Positions 36,675 to 44,818 of a DNA stretch of 64,000 nt are shown piece after piece (position 1 is the stretch's first letter; the number at the start of each line of letters is the position of its first letter). The stretch comes from Photobacterium indicum (GTDB taxonomy: Bacteria; Pseudomonadota; Gammaproteobacteria; Enterobacterales; Vibrionaceae). The stretch lies in the NCBI RefSeq assembly GCF_003026215.1, contig NZ_PYOC01000005.1, positions 124,001 to 188,000 on the forward strand, in the 5' to 3' direction. The translations under genes and the position numbers were made by a program. The notes below the pieces were generated by a model. The model was given only the letters and a program-made list of their open reading frames with translations. It was not told the DNA's origin and made no database searches.

Positions 36675-38147
36675 CTATGCCGTTTTCAATGTTTCAGGTG
36701 TATCTGTTGGTGGTGTTTCAAGTAAGCGATTTAGGCGAGGTGCCATAATCACACAAATTACGCCCACAACAGCTGCGGCAATGGCTAAGGCATAGAAGTA
36801 GTTGCCGTATGACACCAAACTTTCTACTGGGGTCATTTCCACACCTGTGTTTGACGACAAGCCAGCCACCCAAGCCCCCGCGACCGATGCAATTGCCAAT
36901 GTCATATTCCAAGCACCGTAAATGAAACCTCTAATACGACTCGGGAATAGTTTCGCGATGGCAGACAGACCCAGTGCAGAAATTAACAACTCACCAATCG
37001 CAAATAAGAAGTGAGGAGCCGCAATCCAGAATGGATTAAGCATGCCGTTTTCATCACCAAAGTATTGTGAGAAACCTGCACAAGCAAAGGCTGCTGAACA
37101 AATTAGCATTCCCAATGCAAACTTACCGGGCATGGATAAATCTTTTCCTTTTGCACCTAACGTGGTGTAAATATGCGCCAAAATAGGGCTAAGAAAAATA
37201 ACCCACATCGGGTTGAATGATTGGTAAGACACCGGATTAATCGCGATACCAAATATTTCAGGTTCAATATTATTAATCGCAAAGAAGTTTAACGATGTTG
37301 GCATTTGGTTATACAACACAAAGAATGCCAGTGCTTGCCCCATCAAGGCTAAGCCTACAATCATCCGCATACGGCTTTCAGGTTGTTCTTTCTTCATTTC
37401 ACGCATGATTAAGAATAAGATCGTGACTGCTGCTGCGGCCAATACAAACTGTGCCAATGGTAGGTTGGTCAGTAAGTAACTTGCCATTGCGACGGTCACT
37501 AATGCGCCAGATAGAAACAAACTGTTGGTTTTAAATGGTATCTTAAGTTTGTCGGCCTCTGATGCTGGGTTAATCTTCTTATGCATAATCCAGTAGGTGA
37601 TAACGTTCACTGTCATACCTACGGCTGAAAGAATAAACGCAGCTGTCCACCCTATGTTATAAGCAACGATCGGAGCACCTAATTGGGCAATGAAAGCACC
37701 AATATTATTCACCATGTAAAACAAGGTATATGCGCCATCGAGCCTTGGGTCATCCTTCTCGTAAGACGCAGCGATAATAGTGGGAGGAGCAACACTACCA
37801 ATACCACGACCAACAATAATGGTACCCAAACCTATAAACACATAAGTTGGTTGTGCCGTTAGGGCCGAGTACGCAATGATGAAATAACCTAAGCCTTGAA
37901 AGAAAAAACCCCATACTAAGGTACGTTTTGCACCAAGTACTTTGTCGGCTAACCAGCCGCCGACAAATAACAGTGCAGCACCAAGGGCAGCATATGCCCC
38001 AAATGTTGCGAATGAGGTTTTTTGATCAATACCGAGTTCATCACCTAAAAAAACCGGTAAAATTGCCCATAAGCTGTAGAAAGATAATGCCCACCAAAAC
38101 TGGCATGAACAGAGAATATAAAAGGTCAGTGGATGACGTTTTTTCAT
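36675..38147 (-). CDS. Proton-dependent oligopeptide transporter (POT/PTR family)
   Basis: Inner-membrane symporter importing di- and tripeptides with protons. The 490 residues have 12-14 hydrophobic segments. The N-terminal segment FWWALSFYSLWAILPVFLGD, then GAYAALGAALLFVGGWLADK and GRGIGSVAPPTIIAASYEKD, are POT motifs; the ExxER-type motif of the first helix is altered (FWWALSFYSLWA, not ExFERFxYYG). That change suggests a divergent POT with its own substrate range or coupling. Directly downstream (24 bases) of an M18 aminopeptidase gene, making a peptide-uptake and cleavage operon. Confidence 0.87.
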   Translation of the reverse strand: MKKRHPLTFYILCSCQFWWALSFYSLWAILPVFLGDELGIDQKTSFATFGAYAALGAALLFVGGWLADKVLGAKRTLVWGFFFQGLGYFIIAYSALTAQPTYVFIGLGTIIVGRGIGSVAPPTIIAASYEKDDPRLDGAYTLFYMVNNIGAFIAQLGAPIVAYNIGWTAAFILSAVGMTVNVITYWIMHKKINPASEADKLKIPFKTNSLFLSGALVTVAMASYLLTNLPLAQFVLAAAAVTILFLIMREMKKEQPESRMRMIVGLALMGQALAFFVLYNQMPTSLNFFAINNIEPEIFGIAINPVSYQSFNPMWVIFLSPILAHIYTTLGAKGKDLSMPGKFALGMLICSAAFACAGFSQYFGDENGMLNPFWIAAPHFLFAIGELLISALGLSAIAKLFPSRIRGFIYGAWNMTLAIASVAGAWVAGLSSNTGVEMTPVESLVSYGNYFYALAIAAAVVGVICVIMAPRLNRLLETPPTDTPETLKTA

Positions 38148-38171
38148 TGCTTATCTCCGATACTCAGCAGG

Positions 38172-39569
38172 CTAAAGTGCATCAATAAAGAAAACTTTAT
38201 ACGCTTTGTACAGCTCGTGAATGTCAAACTTTGAGGCAAGTTCAAACGGTGAATGCATTGAAAGCAGTGCCGCCCCTGCATCTATGGTATTAATGCCATA
38301 ATGCGCTAGGTATTTAGCCACGGTACCGCCACCACCTTCATCTACTTTGCCTAACAAGCCTGATTGCCACTTGATTTCTTTATCATCAAACATGCGGCGT
38401 AATGCAGCGACATACTCGGCATCAGCATCGTTTGAACCCGCTTTGCCACCATGACCAGTGTATTTGGTTAAGACCAAGCCATAACCCATTTTTGAGGCAT
38501 TTTGAACATCGTGAACTGATTCAAATAATGGATTTAAGCCAGCATTTACATCAGAAGAAAGGGCATAAGATTGCCATAAACAACGACGCATCATTTGATC
38601 ATTATATTGATTGCCAAGTTGGCGGATAAGCAGCTCGCCAGTAAAGTATTCAAGATAGCGAGATTCAAGCCCTGTTGAACCTGACGAGCCAATTTCCTCT
38701 TTATCTACCAAGAAGCAAACAGCAGTTTGTTCTGGCATAGCAATATCGAAAATCGCTTCTAACGAGGTGAAAGCACAAATGCGATCATCTTGGCCATACG
38801 CACCGAGTAAGCCACCATCTATACCTACATCGCGGGCTTCGCCTGCGGGTACAAGCATTAATTCAGCGGAGATAAAATCTGGTTCTGAAATTTCATATTT
38901 TTCAAATAATTTAGTTAAAATATGATGCTTCACTTTGTCTTTAATCTTGTCGTCATTTACTTCCATTGGTATCGAACCAACAATAATCTGAAGCTCTTCG
39001 CCTTTTAGGACTTCTGCCGCCGTACGCTCACGCTGTACTTTTTTATCGAGGTGGGGCAATAAGTCTGGAATAGTAAAGACAGGATCTTGTGGATCTTCAC
39101 CGATGACGATGTCGACATTTCTTCCCGACTTGGTTGCAACAATGCCATGCAATGCAAGAGGGCGAGATGCCCATTGGTATTTCTTGATCCCGCCATAATA
39201 ATGGGTACGCATTAATGCGAGTTCACTCTTTTCATATACCGGGTTAGGTTTCAAATCTAAACGAGGAGAATCAATATGAGAAACCACATAACGAATACCG
39301 TCACTAATCGGTTGTTTACCCACAACCACTAATGCGACGTTCTTTTTACGGTTTACGAAGTAGACTTTATCGCCAGGGTTTAATTGTTTAAATTCAGAGA
39401 TGGGACGAAATCCCTTTTCTTCGGCTTGTTTAACACAGAGTGCTACGCATTGACGCTCAGTTTTCCCTTTATTGAGGAAATGCTTATAGTCTTCACAAAA
39501 GTGATTGATTTCATTAATACGTTCTTCATTGAGGTTAAGCCAACCATTGGTATATTGCAGCGTTTCCAT
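38172..39569 (-). CDS. M18 family aminopeptidase
   Basis: Zinc-dependent aminopeptidase of the aspartyl-aminopeptidase family, 465 residues. The metal ligands are visible: HID in RYVVSHIDSPRLDLKPNPVY, DGG in GIDGGLLGAYGQDDRI, the catalytic Glu pair in VDKEEIGSSGSTGLESRYLE and the C-terminal HSPFELASKFDIHELYKAY. It probably trims peptides imported by the POT carrier encoded immediately downstream. First gene of a two-gene operon. ATG at 39569. Confidence 0.93.
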   Translation of the reverse strand: METLQYTNGWLNLNEERINEINHFCEDYKHFLNKGKTERQCVALCVKQAEEKGFRPISEFKQLNPGDKVYFVNRKKNVALVVVGKQPISDGIRYVVSHIDSPRLDLKPNPVYEKSELALMRTHYYGGIKKYQWASRPLALHGIVATKSGRNVDIVIGEDPQDPVFTIPDLLPHLDKKVQRERTAAEVLKGEELQIIVGSIPMEVNDDKIKDKVKHHILTKLFEKYEISEPDFISAELMLVPAGEARDVGIDGGLLGAYGQDDRICAFTSLEAIFDIAMPEQTAVCFLVDKEEIGSSGSTGLESRYLEYFTGELLIRQLGNQYNDQMMRRCLWQSYALSSDVNAGLNPLFESVHDVQNASKMGYGLVLTKYTGHGGKAGSNDADAEYVAALRRMFDDKEIKWQSGLLGKVDEGGGGTVAKYLAHYGINTIDAGAALLSMHSPFELASKFDIHELYKAYKVFFIDAL

Positions 39570-40551
39570 TGCTTCACTCCGAAAGTTTAGTGGTTTTCGC
39601 GGTGGAGATTAGCATTAAGGAATAAATTTAAGTTGTGAGCATTATCGTTTTATTTAATAAAAAGTCATAGCTGTAAAAATGACTTATTTATCAATAAAAT
39701 ATATTGTTTTTTTATAGCTTGTTTAATTAAGCCTTAAGCTGTGTGTTTACATCCAAACAGATGTTTGCAAATGTTAGTATTTATTAATGTAGCTGTGGAT
39801 ATGGTTCTCATGGTGATACTAACAGTACAAATGTATATATCAAATCGGGTAAATGTTGCGAATTATGATGATATTTTAATGTTTTATTTTGTGTTTCTTA
39901 TAGTCCTAATTCTTTCTTTTTCCATTAGGGTATATTTTTTAATTTTTGATATTAGTAAATCTAATCCGAAATGGTGTGTTTTTAAGTTTAGATGCCACAC
40001 TTTTTAAATCTAAAAAAAACAATGTAAGTCATTTCTAAATTTAGAATCATATTCTATTGCATTTATGCATAGGGTTTTTAACAAAACTTATACACAAATA
40101 ACTATAAATTAAGGGGTTATGAAACATATGGCGTGGTGGCATGTCTATCATTATGCGCTGGATGTCATATTTTTTGTCTTTTTATAGGGTTTTATTCTGT
40201 AGTCGGATTTTGGTCACAAAAAAACAGAGATTACTATTTATAATCACAATTCTTGGTAAGAGGTTGGTGTGTAGTCAATAAAATCGATACGAAATTAATA
40301 TTAAAGCTAGAAGGGTATCGTTAGATGTTTGTAGCGGTTTCTTATATAAGTTGAATGTTATTCTTCGTTTTGAATATTGTGTGAAATATTATTCACCAGT
40401 TTTAATTTCGGATTGTATTTAATGGTTAGCTTAATGTCATGTCGAATGCTACTGCCAATGCTTATTTTTTTGATGATCGAATTCGGTGAAGTTATTAAGT
40501 GAAACTTGGTGCTTCTATTAAATTAGGCTTTAAATTTAAACCGGTGAAGGT
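39570..40551. other. Long A+T-rich leader before the grd operon
   Basis: 982 bases between divergent units. It must contain the promoter of the aminopeptidase operon and that of the selenium/glycine reductase operon. A GTGAA-N6-TTCAC palindrome lies at 40381-40396 and could be a CRP/FNR-type or other operator. No glycine riboswitch core was found. A weak 78-codon hydrophobic frame starts at 39771. The region is markedly A+T-rich compared with the genes around it. Confidence 0.5.
39771..40007 (+). CDS. Possible small membrane protein
   Basis: A 78-codon frame with two hydrophobic runs (MLVFINVAVDMVLMVILTVQ and DDILMFYFVFLIVLILSFSI). No ribosome-binding site is evident before the ATG and the region is so A+T-rich that hydrophobic frames arise by chance. 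Weak candidate only. Confidence 0.25.
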   Translation: MLVFINVAVDMVLMVILTVQMYISNRVNVANYDDILMFYFVFLIVLILSFSIRVYFLIFDISKSNPKWCVFKFRCHTF

Positions 40552-41763
40552 ATGTCTGAGCTCTATGATGTAATTATTATTGGCGGTGGTGCTGGCGGAA
40601 TGTCAGCCGGTGTTTATGCCGCTCGTGGCAAAATGAAAACGCTTATTATTGAAGAAAAACGTAAAGCGGGTGGTCAAGCAGCAACAACCGATGAGATGGA
40701 AAACTATCCGGGTGTTCTGTCTGCTACTGGCCCTGAGTTAATGGATGCGTTCCGTGCTCATTGTGACAAATTTGGCGTTGAATTCACCAAAGGTATTGTG
40801 AATAACATTAGCGTTGCCGATGACGGCTACATAAAAACCTTAACAACCACTAAGGGTGAAGTATTTCAGGCCAAAAGTATCATTATTGGCACTGGTGCTT
40901 CGCCACTGATTCTTGGTGTTCCGGGTGAAAATGAATTCCGTGGTAAAGGCGTATCGTATTGCGCAACCTGTGATGCTGACTTCTTCGAAGAGCTGGATAT
41001 TGTGGTTGTTGGCTCGGGTAATACCGCCGTTGAAGAATCCCTCTTCCTCACTAAGTTTGTCAATAAAATCACCATGATTGTACGTCGTGATCACGGTATT
41101 TTAGCGGCAGATCGTACTGCCCAAGAACAAGCTTTTGCTAACGATAAAATCAATTTTGTATGGAATTCAGTCTTAGACGAAATTACTGGCGACGAGCTGG
41201 TGAATGGCGTCAATGTGAAGAACATTAAAACTGGTGAGATCAGCCATATCGAATCTGATGGTGTATTCATGTTTGTAGGCACAGTGCCTAAAACAGATTT
41301 CATCAAAGGGCTGATTGACTTGAATTCTCATGGTTACATTGTAACTAATGACAAACAAGAGACTAATATTCCCGGTATTTATGCTGTCGGTGATGTGACA
41401 GATAAATTCTTGCGACAGGTCGTTACTGCCGCAGGTGATGGTGCGGTAGCCGCTGTAGCTGCAGACCGTTATATCGAGGAAGAAGATAACTGGCGTAAAT
41501 CAGTTGTCGATTTTGATGGCACCGCATTGGTTGCATTCTGGGCGCCACAAAACCAAGACAGTATCGATGTTATTAATCAGCTAGAAACGCACAATAAGGG
41601 TCAAGCTGGTAAGAATGTTGTCACAATCGATATCTTCAAGAATCAGAAGATTGCCAAGCAGTTTAATGTCTCTGAAATACCGGTTGTTATTCGATTCGAC
41701 GCTGGGCAGGAAGCCAAGCGTGTAAATGTTAAGGATCTAAATGAGTTAGAAACTTTGTATTAA
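40552..41763 (+). CDS. Thioredoxin reductase fused to a degenerate thioredoxin domain
   Basis: Residues 1-310 are a complete thioredoxin reductase: FAD motif VIIIGGGAGGMSAGVYAARG, active-site disulfide Cys137-AT-Cys140-D and second nucleotide-binding motif VVVGSGNTAVEESLF. Residues from about 315 add a thioredoxin-like domain (VVDFDGTALVAFWAPQNQDS) in which the usual WCxxC is replaced by WAPQN, so it cannot do disulfide exchange by itself. The likely role is to reduce the thioredoxin encoded next door and hence glycine reductase selenoprotein A. First gene of the grd-sel operon. GAAGG precedes the ATG closely. Confidence 0.92.
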   Translation: MSELYDVIIIGGGAGGMSAGVYAARGKMKTLIIEEKRKAGGQAATTDEMENYPGVLSATGPELMDAFRAHCDKFGVEFTKGIVNNISVADDGYIKTLTTTKGEVFQAKSIIIGTGASPLILGVPGENEFRGKGVSYCATCDADFFEELDIVVVGSGNTAVEESLFLTKFVNKITMIVRRDHGILAADRTAQEQAFANDKINFVWNSVLDEITGDELVNGVNVKNIKTGEISHIESDGVFMFVGTVPKTDFIKGLIDLNSHGYIVTNDKQETNIPGIYAVGDVTDKFLRQVVTAAGDGAVAAVAADRYIEEEDNWRKSVVDFDGTALVAFWAPQNQDSIDVINQLETHNKGQAGKNVVTIDIFKNQKIAKQFNVSEIPVVIRFDAGQEAKRVNVKDLNELETLY

Positions 41764-41772
41764 GGAAAAGCA

Positions 41773-42099
41773 ATGATCGAACTTACCAAAGAGAATTTCG
41801 ATTCTGAAGTCAATGTTGATGGCATTGTGATGGTCGACTTCTGGAGCGAAAGCTGCGTACGTTGTAAAGAGCTAATGCCCGATGTGGTTGAAATGGAAGC
41901 GAAATACAGCGAGCAAATGAAGTTCTGTAAATTGAACATTCAAGGTAATCGTCGTTTGGCTATGGCACAGAAAGTGATGGGTTTACCTTCGTTCGTGTTT
42001 TACAAAAACGGTGAGAAACAAACGCACCTTTCTGGTGAAGAATTAGAAGTTGAAGATATTGTGAATGCAATTGAAAGCTTTGTTTGTGAACAAGCATAA
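41773..42099 (+). CDS. Thioredoxin of the glycine reductase system
   Basis: A 108-residue thioredoxin with active site Cys28-VR-Cys31 in VDFWSESCVRCKELMPDVVE, in place of the common WCGPC; the variant thioredoxins of grd clusters often have such altered motifs. The cis-Pro loop VMGLPSFVFYKNGEK is intact. It is 9 bases downstream of the reductase gene and just upstream of grdA, so it probably passes electrons from the reductase to GrdA. Confidence 0.92.
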   Translation: MIELTKENFDSEVNVDGIVMVDFWSESCVRCKELMPDVVEMEAKYSEQMKFCKLNIQGNRRLAMAQKVMGLPSFVFYKNGEKQTHLSGEELEVEDIVNAIESFVCEQA

Positions 42100-42200
42100 T
42101 CAGTAAACATTTATAAAATCAGCAAGTTATAATAATGGGGTTGTATCAAGTAATTGACTGCAACGTAAGTTTAGTAATCTGTAATCCTTCGGAGTTAACG

Positions 42201-42686
42201 ATGCTCAAAGATAAGAAAGTTATTATCTTAGGAGACAGAGATGGAATACCAGGACAGGCAATCGAAGCTTGTATTAAGTCTGCTGGTGCCCATATTTTGT
42301 TCTCTACTACCGAGTGTTTCGTCTGAACCAGCGCAGGTGCTATGGATCTGGAAAACCAGAAGAGGATCAAAGGTTTTGCTGAAGAGTTTGGTGCAGAAAA
42401 TATTCTCATCGTACTTGGCGGCGCAGAAGCGGAAGCTTCAGGCCTTGCTTGTGAAACCGTAACCAACGGTGATCCTACTTTTGCCGGTCCGTTAGCCGGA
42501 GTCCAGTTAGGACTCTCTTGTTATCATGTGGTTGAGCCGGAAATAAAAAATAATGTTGATGCTGACGTCTATGACGAGCAGATAGGCATGATGGAAATGG
42601 TACTTGATGTTGATGCAATCATTGCAGAAATAAAAGGGTATCGTGAGCAATTTGGGAAGTATGTTTTAGCGGAAGCTGAGGTGTAA
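42201..42686 (+). CDS. grdA: Glycine reductase selenoprotein A (GrdA), copy 1, in-frame UGA
   Basis: Small selenoprotein carrying the carboxymethylated selenocysteine during glycine, sarcosine or betaine reduction. Reads [20 protein letters not shown] to STTECFV, then UGA at 42324-42326 (residue 42), then [20 protein letters not shown] and on to the stop. The C-F-V-U motif (Cys39, Sec42) is that of clostridial GrdA. Total 161 residues including Sec. GGAG lies 6 bases before the ATG. A standard annotator would end the gene at the UGA and call the rest a second protein. A second copy follows at once. Confidence 0.94.
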
Positions 42687-42688
42687 TT

Positions 42689-43165
42689 GTGAATAAAGAA
42701 GTGTTTGCTACCAAAACAGCGATCATTCTTGGAGACCGTGACGGCATACCTGGTCAAGCAATTGAAGCTTGTATAAAGACCACCGGTGCTCACGTTGCTT
42801 TCTCTACAACAGAATGTTTCGTCTGAACTAGCGCAGGCGCAATGGATCTTGAAAATCAAAAACGGATTAAAGCACTCGCCGACGAGTTCGGCGCCGAGAA
42901 TGTAATTGTTATTCTTGGTGGTGCAGAAGCAGAAGCTTCTGGACTCGCGTGTGAAACTGTCACCACAGGTGATCCGACTTTTGCAGGACCATTGGCGGGA
43001 GTCCAGTTAGGACTTTCTTGTTACCACGTGGTTGAAGACGTAATAAAAGAAGCTGTCGACCCAGCTGTTTATGAAGAACAGATTGGGATGATGGAAATGG
43101 TTCTAGATGTCGATGCGATTAAAGCGGAAATGCAACAATACCGCGAAGAACCCGTAGAGGCATAA
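42689..43165 (+). CDS. grdA: Glycine reductase selenoprotein A (GrdA), copy 2, in-frame UGA
   Basis: Second full-length GrdA. GTG start at 42689 with GAGGTG 5 bases upstream; reads [20 protein letters not shown] to STTECFV, UGA at 42824-42826 (residue 46), then [20 protein letters not shown] to the stop. 158 residues including Sec. The two copies differ throughout but keep the CFVU motif and the internal [22 protein letters not shown] segment. A recent duplication with both copies under selection, or separate roles, are both possible. Two bases separate it from copy 1. Confidence 0.93.
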
Positions 43166-43172
43166 GTGCCAC

Positions 43173-43258
43173 ATCAAGCTGATAAGTCAGCTTGATATCT
43201 TCTCATCAATACCGATTCGAGTCTGATGACAGGCTCGAATCTCATATCCGGCTCGGAT
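43173..43258 (+). promoter_or_regulatory. Three successive hairpins between grdA copy 2 and grdC
   Basis: ATCAAGCTGA/TCAGCTTGAT (10 bp, loop TAAG, 43173-43196), GATTCGAG/CTCGAATC (8 bp, 43214-43241) and ATCCG/CGGAT (5 bp, 43246-43258) lie in the 105-base gap just before the grdC ribosome-binding site. No T-run. They could lower downstream expression or protect the grdA message, which is needed in larger amount. Confidence 0.6.
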
Positions 43259-43270
43259 GCAGGAGTGACA

Positions 43271-44806
43271 ATGGGATACGCAGTTATTAAAGGGGTGAGC
43301 TATGTATTGGCTCATACGCCTGATATCTTGATTCACAATGGGTCGGCACAAGTTGCTGCTCGTGCTAAAAATGATCCTCAAGATAATTATTTAACCAATC
43401 TAGGTACACATCTTCGTCCATTTTCTGACGTAGTGAGTTACCCCGCAAACCAATGTTATATCGGCAATATTACTCCCCAACAATTATCTGATTTACCTCA
43501 GCCTTGGTTCAATATTAAAGAATCTACATCGGCAGAAGGTAAATACGGCGAGATTAACTCGCAAGAACATTTCTACGCCATGTTAAACCACGTTGATGTG
43601 TTTAATTTGGTGTGCTTTACCGCTGAATTTGTTGAAAAGTACCACAGCCAAATTTGTCATCATGCTTTGTACGGCGACACTGATTTATTAGCGGGTCATC
43701 AGCTGATTACGTGTGATGAAGTACTTGCTTTACATGAATCTCATCAAGCAGAAGTATTAATGCTTAATGGTGAAATTATCGGTTGTGTGAAAGCTGCACA
43801 CGATGAAGATGAAAACCTTTCTGCCCATATCATGCTTGAAAATCTATGTACTAAAGCATCAGGTGTCATGTCTGCAATGAACCTGAAACGCCAAGGCATT
43901 GATGTGGCTGAGATTGACTACATTATCGAATGTTCAGAAGAAGCATGTGGCGATATTAATCAACGCGGTGGCGGTAACTTTGCTAAAGCGATTGGTGAAA
44001 GCGTGGGTTGTGTGACGGCAACGGGTTCAGATGTGCGTGGTTTCTGCGCAGCACCTGCTCATGCAATGACATTGGCCGCTGCACTCGTGAAAGCGGGCAT
44101 TTTCAAAAACGTTATGGTTGTTGCAGGTGGTGCTGTTGCCAAATTGGGCATGAACGGGCGTGACCATGTGAAAAATAACATGCCAGTGCTAGAAGATTGC
44201 CTTGCTGGTTTTGCATGTGTCGTCAGTGAAAATGACGGTGTTAGCCCAATGATCAATACCGACATTGTCGGTCGCCATCAGATTGGTACAGGCTCATCAC
44301 CACAAGCTGTGATGACAGCATTGATTGCTAAGCCGCTAAAAGATGCGGGCATGGCAATGACAGATATCGATAAATATTCTGTTGAAATGCAAAACCCAGA
44401 AATTACCAAACCCGCAGGCGCAGGTAATGTTCCTGAGTCCAACTACAAAATGATTGCCGCCTTAGCCGTGAAAGAAGGACAGCTAGAGCGTACGCAGTTA
44501 CTCGATTTTGTAAAAGACCATGGCATGACAGGTTTCGCACCTACACAAGGTCATATTCCATCGGGCGTGCCTTTCTTAGGCTTCGGTCGTGACATGATCA
44601 TGAATGGTGAAATCAATAATTTCATGATGGTTGGCAAAGGTAGCTTGTTCTTAGGTCGAATGACTAACTTGTTCGATGGCTTGAGCTTTGTAGTTCAGAA
44701 AAACACTGGCAAACAAGCTGCGCAATTCGATGAAGCACAAGTGAAGCAAATTGTGGCGCAAGCAATGCGTGACGTTGCAGAAAACTTACTTAACGCTAAT
44801 AAGTGA
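43271..44806 (+). CDS. grdC: Glycine reductase complex protein C, subunit GrdC
   Basis: The large (beta) subunit of protein C, which takes the carboxymethyl group from GrdA selenium and yields acetyl phosphate together with GrdD. The 511 residues show the ketoacyl-synthase-like fold with segments SVGCVTATGSDVRGFCAAPA and IFKNVMVVAGGAVAKLGMNG and the C-terminal QGHIPSGVPFLGFGRDMIMN, all familiar from GrdC. ATG at 43271 with AGGAG 6 bases upstream is preferred over a frame opened 15 codons earlier. GrdD follows 12 bases later. Confidence 0.94.
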   Translation: MGYAVIKGVSYVLAHTPDILIHNGSAQVAARAKNDPQDNYLTNLGTHLRPFSDVVSYPANQCYIGNITPQQLSDLPQPWFNIKESTSAEGKYGEINSQEHFYAMLNHVDVFNLVCFTAEFVEKYHSQICHHALYGDTDLLAGHQLITCDEVLALHESHQAEVLMLNGEIIGCVKAAHDEDENLSAHIMLENLCTKASGVMSAMNLKRQGIDVAEIDYIIECSEEACGDINQRGGGNFAKAIGESVGCVTATGSDVRGFCAAPAHAMTLAAALVKAGIFKNVMVVAGGAVAKLGMNGRDHVKNNMPVLEDCLAGFACVVSENDGVSPMINTDIVGRHQIGTGSSPQAVMTALIAKPLKDAGMAMTDIDKYSVEMQNPEITKPAGAGNVPESNYKMIAALAVKEGQLERTQLLDFVKDHGMTGFAPTQGHIPSGVPFLGFGRDMIMNGEINNFMMVGKGSLFLGRMTNLFDGLSFVVQKNTGKQAAQFDEAQVKQIVAQAMRDVAENLLNANK

Positions 44807-44818
44807 TTGGAGGTTGTT

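Noticed and set aside
39570..40551. Glycine riboswitch upstream of the grd operon
   Set aside because: The conserved core of the glycine aptamer was looked for by eye and not found; a covariance scan would settle it.
42135..42326. Separate 63-codon and 114-codon proteins at grdA copy 1
   Set aside because: They are the two halves of one selenoprotein gene split at the UGA at 42324; the motif CFVU and continuous homology show readthrough as Sec.
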